Origin: DATDEW01 sp046590205
GTDB lineage: Bacteria; Bacteroidota; Ignavibacteria; Palsa-1295
DNA: 64,000 nt
Direction of reading: 5' to 3'
Assembly (NCBI GenBank): GCA_046590205.1
Contig: JBKJTT010000065.1
Location: 17,249-81,248, forward strand
Shown: piece after piece, positions 1 to 9,135 of the stretch
Numbering within the stretch: the stretch's first letter is position 1
How the letters are laid out: the number at the start of each line of letters is the position of its first letter
Notes under the pieces: model-generated
What the model saw: the letters and a program-made list of their open reading frames with translations, nothing else
Database searches by the model: none
What the model was told of the DNA's origin: nothing
Program-made: the position numbers and the translations under genes

Positions 1-854
1 TCCTTGTCGTAACGACAAGCGAGAAGGAACAAGGCAGAGGACTCAAAACTCGCCCTGCCGCATTACAAGAGAAAGCTGTCGAACTTGGCATTCCCTTCTT
101 AGCTCCCGAGAAAGTACGTGATGCGAATTTCATTGAAGAGTTGAAGAAGTATGAAGCCGATATCTATTGCGTCGTAGCATATAAGATATTGCCGAAAGAG
201 ATATTCTCTCTTCCTAAGTACGGCACATTTAATGTGCATACTTCCCTTCTGCCAAAGTATCGCGGTGCGGCACCCATGCACCGAGCAATAATGAATGGCG
301 AGACAGAATCAGGCATCACAACTTTCCTGCTCGATGATAAGATAGATACCGGCAGTATGCTTTTGCAAGAGAAAGTAGCTATTAGTCATGATGAGAATGT
401 CGGCGAACTGCATGACGACCTCATGCGGCTCGGCGCAAAGCTTGCACTTGAAACAATACGCGGACTTGCAAGCGGTACACTTTCTCTGAAGCCACAAGAG
501 AACTCCCTCGCAACCCCTGCACCGAAGATATTTCCTGATGATTGCAAAATAGATTTTTCTAAACCCGTAGAAGTCGTTCACAATCAGATTCGCGGTCTCT
601 CGCCGCATCCCGCAAGCTTTACGTTCTTGCCCAATGGCGAGAGAATAAAAGTCTATAAAGCAAGGATTGCAAATGAAGCCGAAACACTCCCTTCCGGCGC
701 ATACAAAATGTCGGATGATAAGAAGCGGCTTTTTGTTGGTACATCTACGACGGCGATTGAGTTGTTAGAGATACATCGTGAGAACAAGAAACGCATGAAC
801 GTTGAAGAGTTTTTACGAGGCGCATCAAATTTATTCGTAATTCCTAATTCGTAA
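1..854 (+). CDS. fmt: Methionyl-tRNA formyltransferase (5' end outside window)
   Basis: Fmt adds a formyl group from 10-formyl-tetrahydrofolate to initiator Met-tRNA in the cytoplasm. The frame is open from position 3, so the N-terminus lies outside the window. The folate-site motif SLLPKYRGAAP follows the catalytic Asn and His of FNVH, and the catalytic Asp is in DDKIDTG; the C-terminal OB-like domain follows (about residues 190-280 of the visible part). The last six codons (FVIPNS) and the stop lie inside a short AT-rich repeat (833-858) that recurs beyond the era stop codon, so the native C-terminus may have been altered slightly. It is the first gene of a tightly packed + strand run. The family call is secure. 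Confidence 0.95.
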   Translation, partial: LVVTTSEKEQGRGLKTRPAALQEKAVELGIPFLAPEKVRDANFIEELKKYEADIYCVVAYKILPKEIFSLPKYGTFNVHTSLLPKYRGAAPMHRAIMNGETESGITTFLLDDKIDTGSMLLQEKVAISHDENVGELHDDLMRLGAKLALETIRGLASGTLSLKPQENSLATPAPKIFPDDCKIDFSKPVEVVHNQIRGLSPHPASFTFLPNGERIKVYKARIANEAETLPSGAYKMSDDKKRLFVGTSTTAIELLEIHRENKKRMNVEEFLRGASNLFVIPNS

Positions 855-858
855 TTGA
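833..858. repeat. Short AT-rich repeat at the fmt stop codon
   Basis: It is built from units of the form ATTCGTAATT separated by CCT or GA. The 17-base core ATTCGTAATTCCTAATT occurs again at 57734-57766, just beyond the era stop codon. Here it supplies the fmt stop codon and the few bases before the next gene. Confidence 0.6.
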
Positions 859-861
859 ACA

Positions 862-1641
862 TTGTTTCTTCCCCTCAAAGAATATCCGTTCGATAAGCAG
901 CCGATGATATGTGCTCATCGCGGCGACACTACCCGTGGCACGCAGGAGAATTCGCTCGATTCTATCCACGCGGCACTCACAAGCGGTGCGGAGATGATAG
1001 AGACCGATGTGCAGATGACTTCCGACGGCATACTCCTCTGCAATCATGATGAGAAACTACCAAACGGCAAGCGAATTTGGGAAGTTAGTTGTGATGAAAT
1101 TCGTCGCGACTACGACGGCAATGAAATCCCTACATTTGAATCACTTTTGGAAGTTACTGCCGGCGTAGTTTATCTCAACATCGAGATGAAGGAGTATTCT
1201 GCCCGCGACCCGAAAAGCTTTATCGAGCCGCTCGTCGCACTTGTCCGCAAATACGGTATGCACGAATACTCACTGTATTCATCATTCCGCATAGATTACA
1301 TCCGTGCATTGCCGTGGGATGCAATCTCTACCATCATTCATCCTACATCAGATTATCTTGCTTTCTTCAACAGCCGTTCTTCAAATCCAATCACAACACC
1401 AAAACGTGTTGAGGATATGCTGCCATCAGAACTGCTCGGCTTCAGCAATGCAATCACCTACGCCTGTATGCTCGAAGAACTTAACGAAGCAAAGATTGCT
1501 GACATCAAGACAAGAAATATTCATCTATCTGTCTATACGATTACGACAACCGATGGCTACGACAGAGCAAGAGCAGTCGGAGCAAAAGCAGTCGTAACGG
1601 ATGTGCCGCAAGTATTAAGAAAATATCGCGATAACCACTAA
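862..1641 (+). CDS. Glycerophosphodiester phosphodiesterase
   Basis: It hydrolyses glycerophosphodiesters to glycerol-3-phosphate and an alcohol, in phospholipid turnover. The GDPD TIM-barrel signature is complete: HRGD at residues 19-22, the metal-binding E47 and D49 in IETDV, the catalytic His in CNHDEKL, and later the NIEMKE strand. At 259 residues with no signal peptide it resembles the short cytoplasmic GDPD class. The frame opens with TTG at 862, seven bases after the fmt stop; an ATG at 904 (MICAHRGD) would remove 14 residues and leave almost nothing before the catalytic His, so TTG is preferred. It is probably cotranscribed with fmt. Confidence 0.9.
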   Translation: MFLPLKEYPFDKQPMICAHRGDTTRGTQENSLDSIHAALTSGAEMIETDVQMTSDGILLCNHDEKLPNGKRIWEVSCDEIRRDYDGNEIPTFESLLEVTAGVVYLNIEMKEYSARDPKSFIEPLVALVRKYGMHEYSLYSSFRIDYIRALPWDAISTIIHPTSDYLAFFNSRSSNPITTPKRVEDMLPSELLGFSNAITYACMLEELNEAKIADIKTRNIHLSVYTITTTDGYDRARAVGAKAVVTDVPQVLRKYRDNH

Positions 1642-1685
1642 AATACTTTCGGACAAGTCCTCCCTCTTTGTTGTTACGTTTCCCG

Positions 1686-3719
1686 ATGAAAATTACCGAC
1701 AAGCCAAATCGGCTCTTACAAGAGCGTTCGCCGTATTTACTCCAACATGCGTATAACCCTGTGGATTGGTATCCTTGGGGTGAGGAAGCATTCGAGAAGG
1801 CACGCCTTGAGGAAAAGCCGTTGTTCCTATCCATCGGGTACTCGACCTGCCACTGGTGCCATGTGATGGAGCGCGAGAGCTTTGAGAACGAGTCCGTAGC
1901 GGCATACCTCAACGAGCATTTCGTATCCATAAAGCTCGACCGCGAGGAGCGGCCGGATATTGACGCTATCTACATGACGGCAACACAAGCAATGACGGGC
2001 TCGGGCGGTTGGCCCATGACTGTTATGATGACCCCGCAGCTAAAGCCATTCTTTTGCGGTACGTACTTCCCTCCCGTCCCGAGCTACGGCAAACCAAGTT
2101 TCAAACAATTGCTCGAGCGCATCCGCGAGTTATGGGATACGAAACGTGATGAGCTAATCAAGTCTGCTGACGGACTCACGAATGCGATTCAAACCGAATC
2201 ACTCGCTTCAGGAGAGAACACCGGCTTCAAAGAGCATAGCTTCGATGTATGCCATGCTCATTTTGTGCGGACGTTCGATAAGACATGGGGTGGTTTCGGT
2301 GGCGCGCCAAAATTCCCGCGTCCTGTGCAGTATGATTTTCTCTTAAACTACTTTGCGCTCAAAGAAGAAGAAGAAGCAAAGCAGATGCCGCTTCATACGC
2401 TTGACCGTATGGCGCTCGGCGGAATTTACGATCAGCTCGGCGGCGGATTCCATCGTTACTCGGTAGATAACTACTGGCTCGTCTCGCACTTCGAGAAGAT
2501 GCTTTATGATCAGGCGCAGCTTGTGAATAGTTATCTCGACGGCTACCAAATCACGGGCGATAGTTTTTATCGGCAAATAGTACGCGGGGTTTGTGATTTT
2601 GTGCTTCGCGAGTTAACTCATCCAGAAGGTGGATTCTATTCCGCGCTCGATGCTGATAGCGAAGGCGAAGAAGGCACGTTCTATATCTGGACGAAGCAGG
2701 AGATAGAATCAATTCTCGGCGATGATGCAAATGTAATCAACTTTATCTCTTCTATTACCGAAGAAGGTAATTGGGAAGACGAGAAGAACGTCATCTTCTA
2801 TGCTCGCGGCACAACAGATGCAGCAAAAGAATTTGGTAAGACCGAAGATGAAATCTCCGATATAATTGACCGTTCATTCGAGAAGCTTTTTGCCGAACGT
2901 GCAAAGCGCATCCGTCCGCATCTCGACGATAAGGTCCTGACCTCATGGAATGGGCTTATGATAGGCGCAATGGCGAGAGCGGGAGTTGTTCTTGGTGAAG
3001 CGAAGTATATTGATGCAGCGACAAAGTCAGCAACATTCATCTGGGATGAACTCTACCAAAAGCACGGGAAGCTCCTGCACCGCTGGCGCGAAGGCGAAGC
3101 GCGGTTTGAGGCAACGCTTGATACGTACGGGTTTCTGATAAAAGGGTATCTTGATCTTTATGAAGCGACGCTTGATGATGAGTGGTTATCGCGAGCAATT
3201 ACCCTTCAATCCGAGCAAGACCTCAATCTCTACGACTTTATCAAGGGCGGATACTTCACGAGCCGCGAAGCTGACGACATTATCATCCGCACAAAGAACA
3301 TGTATGACGGCGCTGAGCCGAGTGGCAACTCTATCGCTGTTCTGAATCTCTTGCGTCTTTATACCATAACAGGCAATGATACGCACAAGACGAAAGCCAA
3401 ACAAACGATAGAGCTATTCGCCGCACAGCTTGAAAAGTACCCTTACACGATGCCGGAAATGCTCGTCGGTGCGATGTGGCTCTTGCATCCGCCGGATGAG
3501 ATAGTCTTTGTTGGTGAAAAGAATAGCGAATATAATGCGATGAGAGCAATACTTGCGAAAAGCTACTCTCCGAGACAAGTCATTTATTCGCCGAGCGAAT
3601 TCACAAATGATTTCTCTCGCACACTAAAACCGTATGACGGAAAAACGACACTTTATAAATGTAAGCATGGCTCCTGCGAACTTCCGGTAACGAGCGCCGA
3701 AGACATCGTTCATTCGTAA
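1686..3719 (+). CDS. DUF255 thioredoxin-domain protein (YyaL/SSP411 family)
   Basis: The N-terminal domain is a thioredoxin fold of the DUF255 type with the family motif CHWCHV at residues 55-60. It is followed by a long helical toroid resembling the six-hairpin glycosidase or N-acylglucosamine epimerase fold (motifs GGFGGAPKFP, GGIYDQLGGGFHRYS, DADSEGEEGTFYIW, LTSWNGLMIGAMARA). Length, 677 residues, is typical. The biochemical role of the family is not established; a redox or sugar-related role has been proposed from the folds. ATG 1686 is chosen because MKITDKPNRLLQE is the conserved family start; TTG codons at 1668 and 1671 would add six or five residues. There is no signal peptide, so it is probably cytoplasmic. 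Confidence 0.9.
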   Translation: MKITDKPNRLLQERSPYLLQHAYNPVDWYPWGEEAFEKARLEEKPLFLSIGYSTCHWCHVMERESFENESVAAYLNEHFVSIKLDREERPDIDAIYMTATQAMTGSGGWPMTVMMTPQLKPFFCGTYFPPVPSYGKPSFKQLLERIRELWDTKRDELIKSADGLTNAIQTESLASGENTGFKEHSFDVCHAHFVRTFDKTWGGFGGAPKFPRPVQYDFLLNYFALKEEEEAKQMPLHTLDRMALGGIYDQLGGGFHRYSVDNYWLVSHFEKMLYDQAQLVNSYLDGYQITGDSFYRQIVRGVCDFVLRELTHPEGGFYSALDADSEGEEGTFYIWTKQEIESILGDDANVINFISSITEEGNWEDEKNVIFYARGTTDAAKEFGKTEDEISDIIDRSFEKLFAERAKRIRPHLDDKVLTSWNGLMIGAMARAGVVLGEAKYIDAATKSATFIWDELYQKHGKLLHRWREGEARFEATLDTYGFLIKGYLDLYEATLDDEWLSRAITLQSEQDLNLYDFIKGGYFTSREADDIIIRTKNMYDGAEPSGNSIAVLNLLRLYTITGNDTHKTKAKQTIELFAAQLEKYPYTMPEMLVGAMWLLHPPDEIVFVGEKNSEYNAMRAILAKSYSPRQVIYSPSEFTNDFSRTLKPYDGKTTLYKCKHGSCELPVTSAEDIVHS

Positions 3720-3744
3720 TTTTGCACGTACTATTACAACAGAC

Positions 3745-4224
3745 TTGACTACTACTACACGACCGAATATCACAATCTACACTGACGGCGCATGTTCGGG
3801 CAATCCGGGTCCCGGCGGGTACGGCGTTATCCTTCGCGACGAAGAAGGTAGAGAGAAAGAGCTTTCCGAAGGATTCAAGCATACAACGAATAACCGCATG
3901 GAGCTTCGTGCCGTAATCGTCGGGCTTGAAGCGTTGAAGCGTCCGTCGAATGTTCGCATCGTTACCGATTCGCAGTACGTCGTTAATTCTATTGAGAAGA
4001 AATGGCTTGACGGCTGGATAAAAAAAGGATGGCGCAAAGCGGATAAAAGTCCTGTTCTTAATATCGATCTCTGGAAACGATTATTGCCGCAATTGAAAGA
4101 GCATAAAGTCACATTTACATGGGTTCGCGGACATGCAGGACATGCAGAGAACGAACGCTGCGATGTGCTCGCCGTTGAAGCATCGCAACGCCCACCTTTA
4201 CACGACGACACTCCTGCCGAATGA
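3745..4224 (+). CDS. rnhA: Ribonuclease HI
   Basis: It cleaves the RNA strand of RNA/DNA hybrids (R-loops, primers). All four carboxylates are visible: D14 in YTDGACSGNPG, E53 in NRMELRA, D75 in VTDSQYV and D140 in ERCDVLA, with the catalytic-loop His in WVRGHAGH. The basic protrusion (KKGWRKADKSP, about residues 93-103) marks the E. coli-like HI type. At 159 residues it is normal length. It starts at a TTG; no ATG lies upstream in frame near the conserved first strand. The stop overlaps the start of the next gene by four bases (ATGA), implying translational coupling. Confidence 0.95.
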   Translation: MTTTTRPNITIYTDGACSGNPGPGGYGVILRDEEGREKELSEGFKHTTNNRMELRAVIVGLEALKRPSNVRIVTDSQYVVNSIEKKWLDGWIKKGWRKADKSPVLNIDLWKRLLPQLKEHKVTFTWVRGHAGHAENERCDVLAVEASQRPPLHDDTPAE

Positions 4225-6764
4225 TAATCCGTTTCATATTTGGTTTTCTTCTGCTGGTTGCGCTTCTTGTTAGCGGCATCTATATTTTTGGTACGGTGAG
4301 TATCGAACGTTCCCTGCCGCAATATGAAGGTGAAGTAGAGATCACCGAGCTCAAACGCCCCATCAATATCTACCGCGACAGTTTTGCCGTCGCACACATC
4401 GAAGCGGAGACAGATGAAGACGCATACTACGGACTTGGCTACGTTCATGCCGAAGAGCGTCTCTTCCAGATGGATTTCGCGCGCCGCATCGGACAAGGGC
4501 GATTAGCAGAAGTTCTTGGCAAAGAAGCGCTCATCGCTGATAAATGGTCGCGAACCATCGGCTTCAATCGTATAGCTGATGAGATGTGGAAGATGTCTTC
4601 AAAAGAAACACAGAAGGCGCTCATCGCATACTCGCAGGGAGTGAATGCCTATATCGAAACACATCACGGCAAGTTCGGATTTGAATTCGACGCTCTAAAG
4701 TACGAGCCAACATGGTGGCGACCGACAGACTGTATGCTTATCGGACGGCTTATGAGTTGGGAGATGAATTTCTCCTATTGGAATGATGCGGCGTTCGGTG
4801 ATATAGCACAAGCTGTCTCGCGTGAGAAACTCCAAAGCTTAATGCCGAACTATGACGGTCCGACAGTGCTTGAAGGAAACGTTGCGCCACGTCCGATTCC
4901 AAAAACTATTATCGCTGTTGATTCTGTAAGCGACTCTCTTGCTGTGCCGAAGGATTCGGCTATTGCAGAAGTATTCCGTTCGCTTTCGCGTGTTACTCGC
5001 AAGATTTATGAGCTAACAGGTTCGCTCGGCATTGGTGGCGGCTCGAACGCGATTGCAATCAGTCCGAAGAAGTCTTCGTCAGGCGGTGCACTGCTTGAAA
5101 ATGATATGCACCTTGCCATCGGGAATCCCTCTCGTTTCTACATTGCACACTTGGTAAGCAAGAAGGGGTTAAATGTTGCAGGGTTCACCGTACCCGGTCT
5201 GCCAGTTATTATCAGCGGACGCAATGAGAACGTAAGTTGGGGCGTAACCAACGGGATGATAGATGAAAGTGATTATTTTATCCTTGATGGAAACGGTGCT
5301 AGTTACAAAACTCCCTTCGGTACAAAGTACATCAAGACAACTATTGAGAACATCGCAGTTCGTAACGATGATCAATCCGGCTATACGCTCTCGCCAATCA
5401 CAATCAAATTAAGCGAATACGGTCCCATAGTAAATGACATCTCTACCTTTGAGATGGGAAAGTTCTTCTTACAAGATACTCTTCATTCGATTACACAAGG
5501 CAAGGCAAGCATCCTCGGGAAGAATAGGTCAGTTGCTCTTATGTGGAATGGGGCGAAGGTAACGGGCGATGAGATCGGCGCATACATAAAGCTCCACCGC
5601 CTATCAAGCGCAACAGAGAATCCGCTCATGAGCGAGTATGCTACGCCATGTCTGAATTTCTGCCTTGCCGATAGAAAAGGTAATATCAGGTTTAATGTTG
5701 TCGGCAGAGTACCCAAACGAAACGGCGATGAGGAGAGCGTACTCCTGCCGCGTAGAGCTGGCGACGGCGCTGACGGATGGTACGACTATGCTACATCCGC
5801 TTCCTTACCTTCTGCGCTCAATCCATCTGAAGGATTTCTCTTATCGGCGAATAACCCTGCAACGGTGCATCGTAGTTTCCCGTACTCAAACAATTGGGAG
5901 CCGCCGGGAAGAACAGAGAGACTGCGTCAGTTGCTAAAGATGTATCCCAAGTTCGACCAGAAACGCTTGAGCGCTATCGTCCGCGACGTATCAAGCCCCT
6001 TCGAGAAGCTGCTTATCGCACCGCATATCATCCGCGTTATGCGTAGCACGAAAGACTCACTGCCCTATAACAAACTTACCGAAGAAGCACTGGAATATCT
6101 TGAGAATTGGGACGGCGTGCAGTCAGAGATAGATATTGCTACATCTATTTGCAATGTCTTCTTACTACGGCTCATCACCGATGCCCTCATTGATGATATT
6201 GGTACCGATCTCCTCAATGAGTATATTTATATTAATAATGTGCCGGTCCGGACAATGCAGAATCTTCTCCGCGATGAAAATAATTTACTCTGGGATGATA
6301 CACGCAGTCCGCAGCGCGAGACGCGAGACACTATCATCAAATATGCATTTCACCAGTCGATCGAGAAGCTCAAAGAAATGATGGGCAGTGATAGCCGTAA
6401 ATGGAATTGGGGAAAGCTGCATCCGCTTACTTATCGTCATCCGTTCTCTCGCTTCAGCCCGCAGGTAGCAAAGCTCGGGGATATCTACGCCGGCTACGCG
6501 CCGGGAGGGTTTACAACACCAATGCAGACAAGTTACTCGTTTTGGAAGCCCTTCGAGATGCGCGTCGGTCCTTCGATGCGCGCTGTATCGGATATGAAAA
6601 CGACGAACATCTCCGTCTCGCTGCCGACAGGCAACTCCGGCAATATGTTCAGCAAGCACTACGGCGACATGGCACAGATGTTCAAACGCGGCGACTTCCA
6701 CTCCTTCGACCTAAAGACCAAACCAAGCGGCGCAACGCTCCTGAAGCTCGTGCCCTCACGTTAA
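4221..6764 (+). CDS. Penicillin acylase family protein (Ntn hydrolase)
   Basis: This is an Ntn-hydrolase precursor of the penicillin G acylase/AHL acylase family, 847 residues. The autoproteolysis site is GGGSNA, so the mature beta subunit would begin at Ser275; the alpha part carries the usual GLGYVHAEERLFQMDF motif. An N-terminal hydrophobic segment (about residues 2-24, no clear cleavage site) anchors or exports it. Substrate cannot be told from sequence: members cleave amides such as beta-lactam side chains, acyl-homoserine lactones or cyclic lipopeptides. It overlaps rnhA by four bases, and its stop directly abuts the convergent T9SS cargo gene with no gap. Confidence 0.88.
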   Translation: MIIRFIFGFLLLVALLVSGIYIFGTVSIERSLPQYEGEVEITELKRPINIYRDSFAVAHIEAETDEDAYYGLGYVHAEERLFQMDFARRIGQGRLAEVLGKEALIADKWSRTIGFNRIADEMWKMSSKETQKALIAYSQGVNAYIETHHGKFGFEFDALKYEPTWWRPTDCMLIGRLMSWEMNFSYWNDAAFGDIAQAVSREKLQSLMPNYDGPTVLEGNVAPRPIPKTIIAVDSVSDSLAVPKDSAIAEVFRSLSRVTRKIYELTGSLGIGGGSNAIAISPKKSSSGGALLENDMHLAIGNPSRFYIAHLVSKKGLNVAGFTVPGLPVIISGRNENVSWGVTNGMIDESDYFILDGNGASYKTPFGTKYIKTTIENIAVRNDDQSGYTLSPITIKLSEYGPIVNDISTFEMGKFFLQDTLHSITQGKASILGKNRSVALMWNGAKVTGDEIGAYIKLHRLSSATENPLMSEYATPCLNFCLADRKGNIRFNVVGRVPKRNGDEESVLLPRRAGDGADGWYDYATSASLPSALNPSEGFLLSANNPATVHRSFPYSNNWEPPGRTERLRQLLKMYPKFDQKRLSAIVRDVSSPFEKLLIAPHIIRVMRSTKDSLPYNKLTEEALEYLENWDGVQSEIDIATSICNVFLLRLITDALIDDIGTDLLNEYIYINNVPVRTMQNLLRDENNLLWDDTRSPQRETRDTIIKYAFHQSIEKLKEMMGSDSRKWNWGKLHPLTYRHPFSRFSPQVAKLGDIYAGYAPGGFTTPMQTSYSFWKPFEMRVGPSMRAVSDMKTTNISVSLPTGNSGNMFSKHYGDMAQMFKRGDFHSFDLKTKPSGATLLKLVPSR

Positions 6765-8465
6765 CTACTGCTTCACGAACTTACCTGTCACTACATCCTT
6801 ACCCATTTGGAGTCGGAGGAAGAAGGTGCCGCTCCAGTGTTTCTGGATGGGGATTGTATAGTTGTTTATGCCAATTCTTGGAGAGAGTGTTTCTTCTATT
6901 TTTACCTTACCAATAAAATCGCTTACTTGTAAATTTATGTTTTGTTCTAGTAATGATGAATAACTGACTGCAACATCTCCACTTGTTGGGTTAGGAAAAA
7001 TAGAAAGTATTTCCAAAACGGGTTTAGAGTTTAAGAATGCTCGTAGGGTTGAGTCACCACACTCATTTTGTATCACAAAGTTAACCGTATCGGTTGCGCT
7101 AAGAGTCGGTATCATACAGTCTCGGAAGGTAACATCTTGATTGAAGTTCACTTCGTCAAGTGTTAACTGCGCTGTTGTATCTCTTGTAAGATATGCTTTA
7201 AAGTAAAGCCGTAGCATCAATGAGTTGAAAGCAACTGTATCAGTCGTTGTTCGTTGAAGACAATACTTCATTGTTGAATCAGTTATACTTCTCCACTTTA
7301 TTTTCCAGCCATCAGCAACAGAATCCAATTCATACCCCATCATTTCACCTTTTAGATTCAGCGTAAAGCATACCGAATCTACTGCTTCATAATTAGATTC
7401 ATTAGGATAGAAAATATTAATTGGGAATAATTTATCGAAATATACAGTCTGCTGATTACGACCGTCAATTTTCAAACGAACACCATTTCCTTTGCCTGAC
7501 CTATTTAAATATAAATTCCCATAGTCATCACCAGCATATAATCTGTCATTTGCACAAAAGAAACGGGTATCGTAGTAGTTACTAGGTCCGCAAATACTTA
7601 TCCAATTTTTCCCGGAATCAACTGATTTGTATACACCTCCAATATCTCTATAGCTTTGACAAAATATACCATATTGATTGTATCCCATTGTGCCTGTAAC
7701 CATAAAAGGAAATTGGTAGCTTAAATACCAGTTTTGTCCGAAGTCAAATGACAAATATAACTTTCCGCCGTCTTCACTCAACGCATATATAACTCCATCC
7801 TTAATAACAGGATGATAAGACTCTTCACCAAAAGAAAGGAAATTCCATGTAACACCGCCATCTTGTGAAAGTATGTACGGGTTCGGTGAAGGAAATCCAC
7901 CTTTTGCGGTACTAACTATTATTGATAGATTATCTTGTGTAACGTATGAGTTCAAAATTCCACCTATTGGCATAGGTGACCAGTTTTGCCCTTCGTCATC
8001 CGAAACTATCCCTTTGCCAGACCAAAATGAAGCAAAGAGTTTTTTAGTTCTACTATTATAAAATACAGCTGATACATCGCCTGTTGTCCCAGGCAATAAA
8101 AACCAACTGTTTCCTCCGTCCACAGTTTTATATACACCGCCAAAATTGTGCAAACTAAACCATCCAACCATTGAATCCTTAAAACTAAATCCAGATACCC
8201 AATTTCCGTCAACTCTTGATGATGCATTAAAAACTTTTTTCCATGTATATCCTCCGTCACTTGTGCGCCATACTTCTTCCCCTTTATTTTCGTTAGTCTT
8301 AAGTCCTACAAACCCTACACCATTACTAAAAGAGCTATCGATGAAATAAATACAACCTATTCCTGTTAAACCATCCCCAAAAGTATTTAACTTTTTCCAT
8401 TGTGCAAAACCTGCTTCCGAAAAAAGCAATACCAAGAAGAACCCGATGAGGATAATACGTTTCAT
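6765..8465 (-). CDS. Secreted Asp-box repeat protein with T9SS sorting domain
   Basis: The protein has a signal peptide (MKRIILIGFFLVLLFSEAGFAQ), then at least six Asp-box/BNR-like repeats of the form T-x-D-x-G-x-x-W (e.g. TSDGGYTWKK, TVDGGNSWFL, SQDGGVTWNF, SVDSGKNWIS), which build a sialidase or Ycf48-like beta-propeller. A linker domain follows (about residues 320-475). The last 80 residues are a type IX secretion type A sorting domain, starting near IFPNPTSGDVAV and ending TGKFVKQ. It should be exported by Sec, moved across the outer membrane by T9SS and attached to the cell surface. No catalytic residues can be assigned. ATG 8465 is preferred over 8480 because it gives a clean signal peptide. 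Confidence 0.85.
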   Translation of the reverse strand: MKRIILIGFFLVLLFSEAGFAQWKKLNTFGDGLTGIGCIYFIDSSFSNGVGFVGLKTNENKGEEVWRTSDGGYTWKKVFNASSRVDGNWVSGFSFKDSMVGWFSLHNFGGVYKTVDGGNSWFLLPGTTGDVSAVFYNSRTKKLFASFWSGKGIVSDDEGQNWSPMPIGGILNSYVTQDNLSIIVSTAKGGFPSPNPYILSQDGGVTWNFLSFGEESYHPVIKDGVIYALSEDGGKLYLSFDFGQNWYLSYQFPFMVTGTMGYNQYGIFCQSYRDIGGVYKSVDSGKNWISICGPSNYYDTRFFCANDRLYAGDDYGNLYLNRSGKGNGVRLKIDGRNQQTVYFDKLFPINIFYPNESNYEAVDSVCFTLNLKGEMMGYELDSVADGWKIKWRSITDSTMKYCLQRTTTDTVAFNSLMLRLYFKAYLTRDTTAQLTLDEVNFNQDVTFRDCMIPTLSATDTVNFVIQNECGDSTLRAFLNSKPVLEILSIFPNPTSGDVAVSYSSLLEQNINLQVSDFIGKVKIEETLSPRIGINNYTIPIQKHWSGTFFLRLQMGKDVVTGKFVKQ

Positions 8466-8634
8466 TCGGATAAAAGACAAAATATTCCGTAAGTCTGTTT
8501 CCGGATTGTTCGGGGTATGGGGAGGGAATAGGGCACGCCACCGGCGAGCCCCTACGGAAATTCATAGGTGCCCACGGAAATTGCCGAAAACGGAGCCGAA
8601 ACGAGGATTTTGGAGATACCCAAAGATTATCTTA

Positions 8635-8664
8635 TTGATTTATAATGGGTTACAGGGTATTTTG
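8635..8664 (+). repeat. Partial copy of short-peptide repeat
   Basis: TTGATTTATAATGGGTTACA and the following bases match the 3' half of the repeat at 8953-9079 and its opposite-strand copy at 55439-55558. Translated, it reads LLIYNGLQG, comparable with SLIYKGLTG and SMTYRGKLH in the other two copies. The 5' half (MCKF part) is not recognisable here. Confidence 0.45.
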
Positions 8665-8757
8665 TCCGAGCATCTTGCAAGAGGTGGGCCGGATTTCGTA
8701 TATTTGCATGGGGAAGTTCGGGCATTTCCCGTAAGTCCTTTTGTTTATATAGCAACT

Positions 8758-8876
8758 GTCATCCCGAACACATTCACTGCGTTCAGTGTAAACTCCGTGA
8801 GGGATCTGGAAGTGGATACTCCTTCAAATACCAATAGTCTTGTAAGTCCCAGATTCCTCGCTTCGCTCGGAATGAC
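8758..8876. repeat. MITE-like inverted repeat (GTCATcCCGAAC...GGAATGAC)
   Basis: Outer arms are imperfect inverted copies: GTCATCCCGAAC with GTGAGGGATCTGG on the left, CCAGATTCCTCGC with TTCGCTCGGAATGAC on the right. The left arm carries an extra 25-30 bases containing a small CACTG/CAGTG stem. A single-arm copy lies at 55593-55621. No open frame or transposase is present, so it is a non-autonomous repeat of unknown mobility. Confidence 0.6.
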
Positions 8877-8952
8877 GGACTGAAAGCTTGCACTGAACAT
8901 CATGAATGTGTCCGTCCTACTGTACTCCTTCTAACCAAACCACCATTCAATC

Positions 8953-9079
8953 ATGTGTAAATTTACAGCACCATCCTACACCCTATTTCCCAACACCTTT
9001 TCGCTTCTCGAAAATTGCGGAAAGTGTAATATTAGTTCGTTGATTTATAAAGGACTTACGGGGCACCAGCGGGAAAATT
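8953..9079 (+). repeat. Short-peptide repeat, copy 1 (MCKFTAPS type)
   Basis: It begins ATGTGTAAATTTACAGCACC and ends with TTGATTTATAAAGGACTTAC and GGGAAAATT. The opposite-strand copy at 55439-55558 has the same two end blocks at nearly the same spacing. The translated frames correspond: MCKFTAPS...SLIYKGLTG here, MCKFIAPS...SMTYRGKLH there. Here the frame runs on into the metal-binding lipoprotein gene, so automatic annotation would probably give that gene a false long N-terminus. Confidence 0.55.
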
Positions 9080-9135
9080 CAGGGGTGACTTATTCGATGC
9101 GGAATATACTCTTTAGGTTTATTGTTTTACTGGCT

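Larger units (their letters stand above)
8466..9135. other. 670-bp intergenic region made of dispersed repeats
   Basis: No ordinary gene is supported. It holds, in order: a partial short-peptide repeat (8635-8664); a TATATTTG element at 8699-8706 followed by a stretch similar to one at 55670-55635 on the other strand; an inverted-repeat element at 8758-8876; and a second, longer short-peptide repeat (8953-9079). A 145-codon frame at 8446-8883 runs through the first of these but has no independent support. Confidence 0.6.

Noticed and set aside
653..862. Minus-strand frame starting MFNYELGITNK
   Set aside because: It is opposite fmt and begins in the AT-rich repeat, whose reverse reading gives NYELGITN-like peptides; the coding evidence is on the + strand.
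8446..8883. 145-codon + strand frame between the Asp-box gene and the lipoprotein gene
   Set aside because: It runs through repeat sequence, has no ribosome site, overlaps the start of the minus-strand gene and shows no recognisable domain.
8466..9135. CRISPR array or integron in the repeat-rich gap
   Set aside because: Repeats are few, unequal in length and not regularly spaced; no cas or integrase gene is near.
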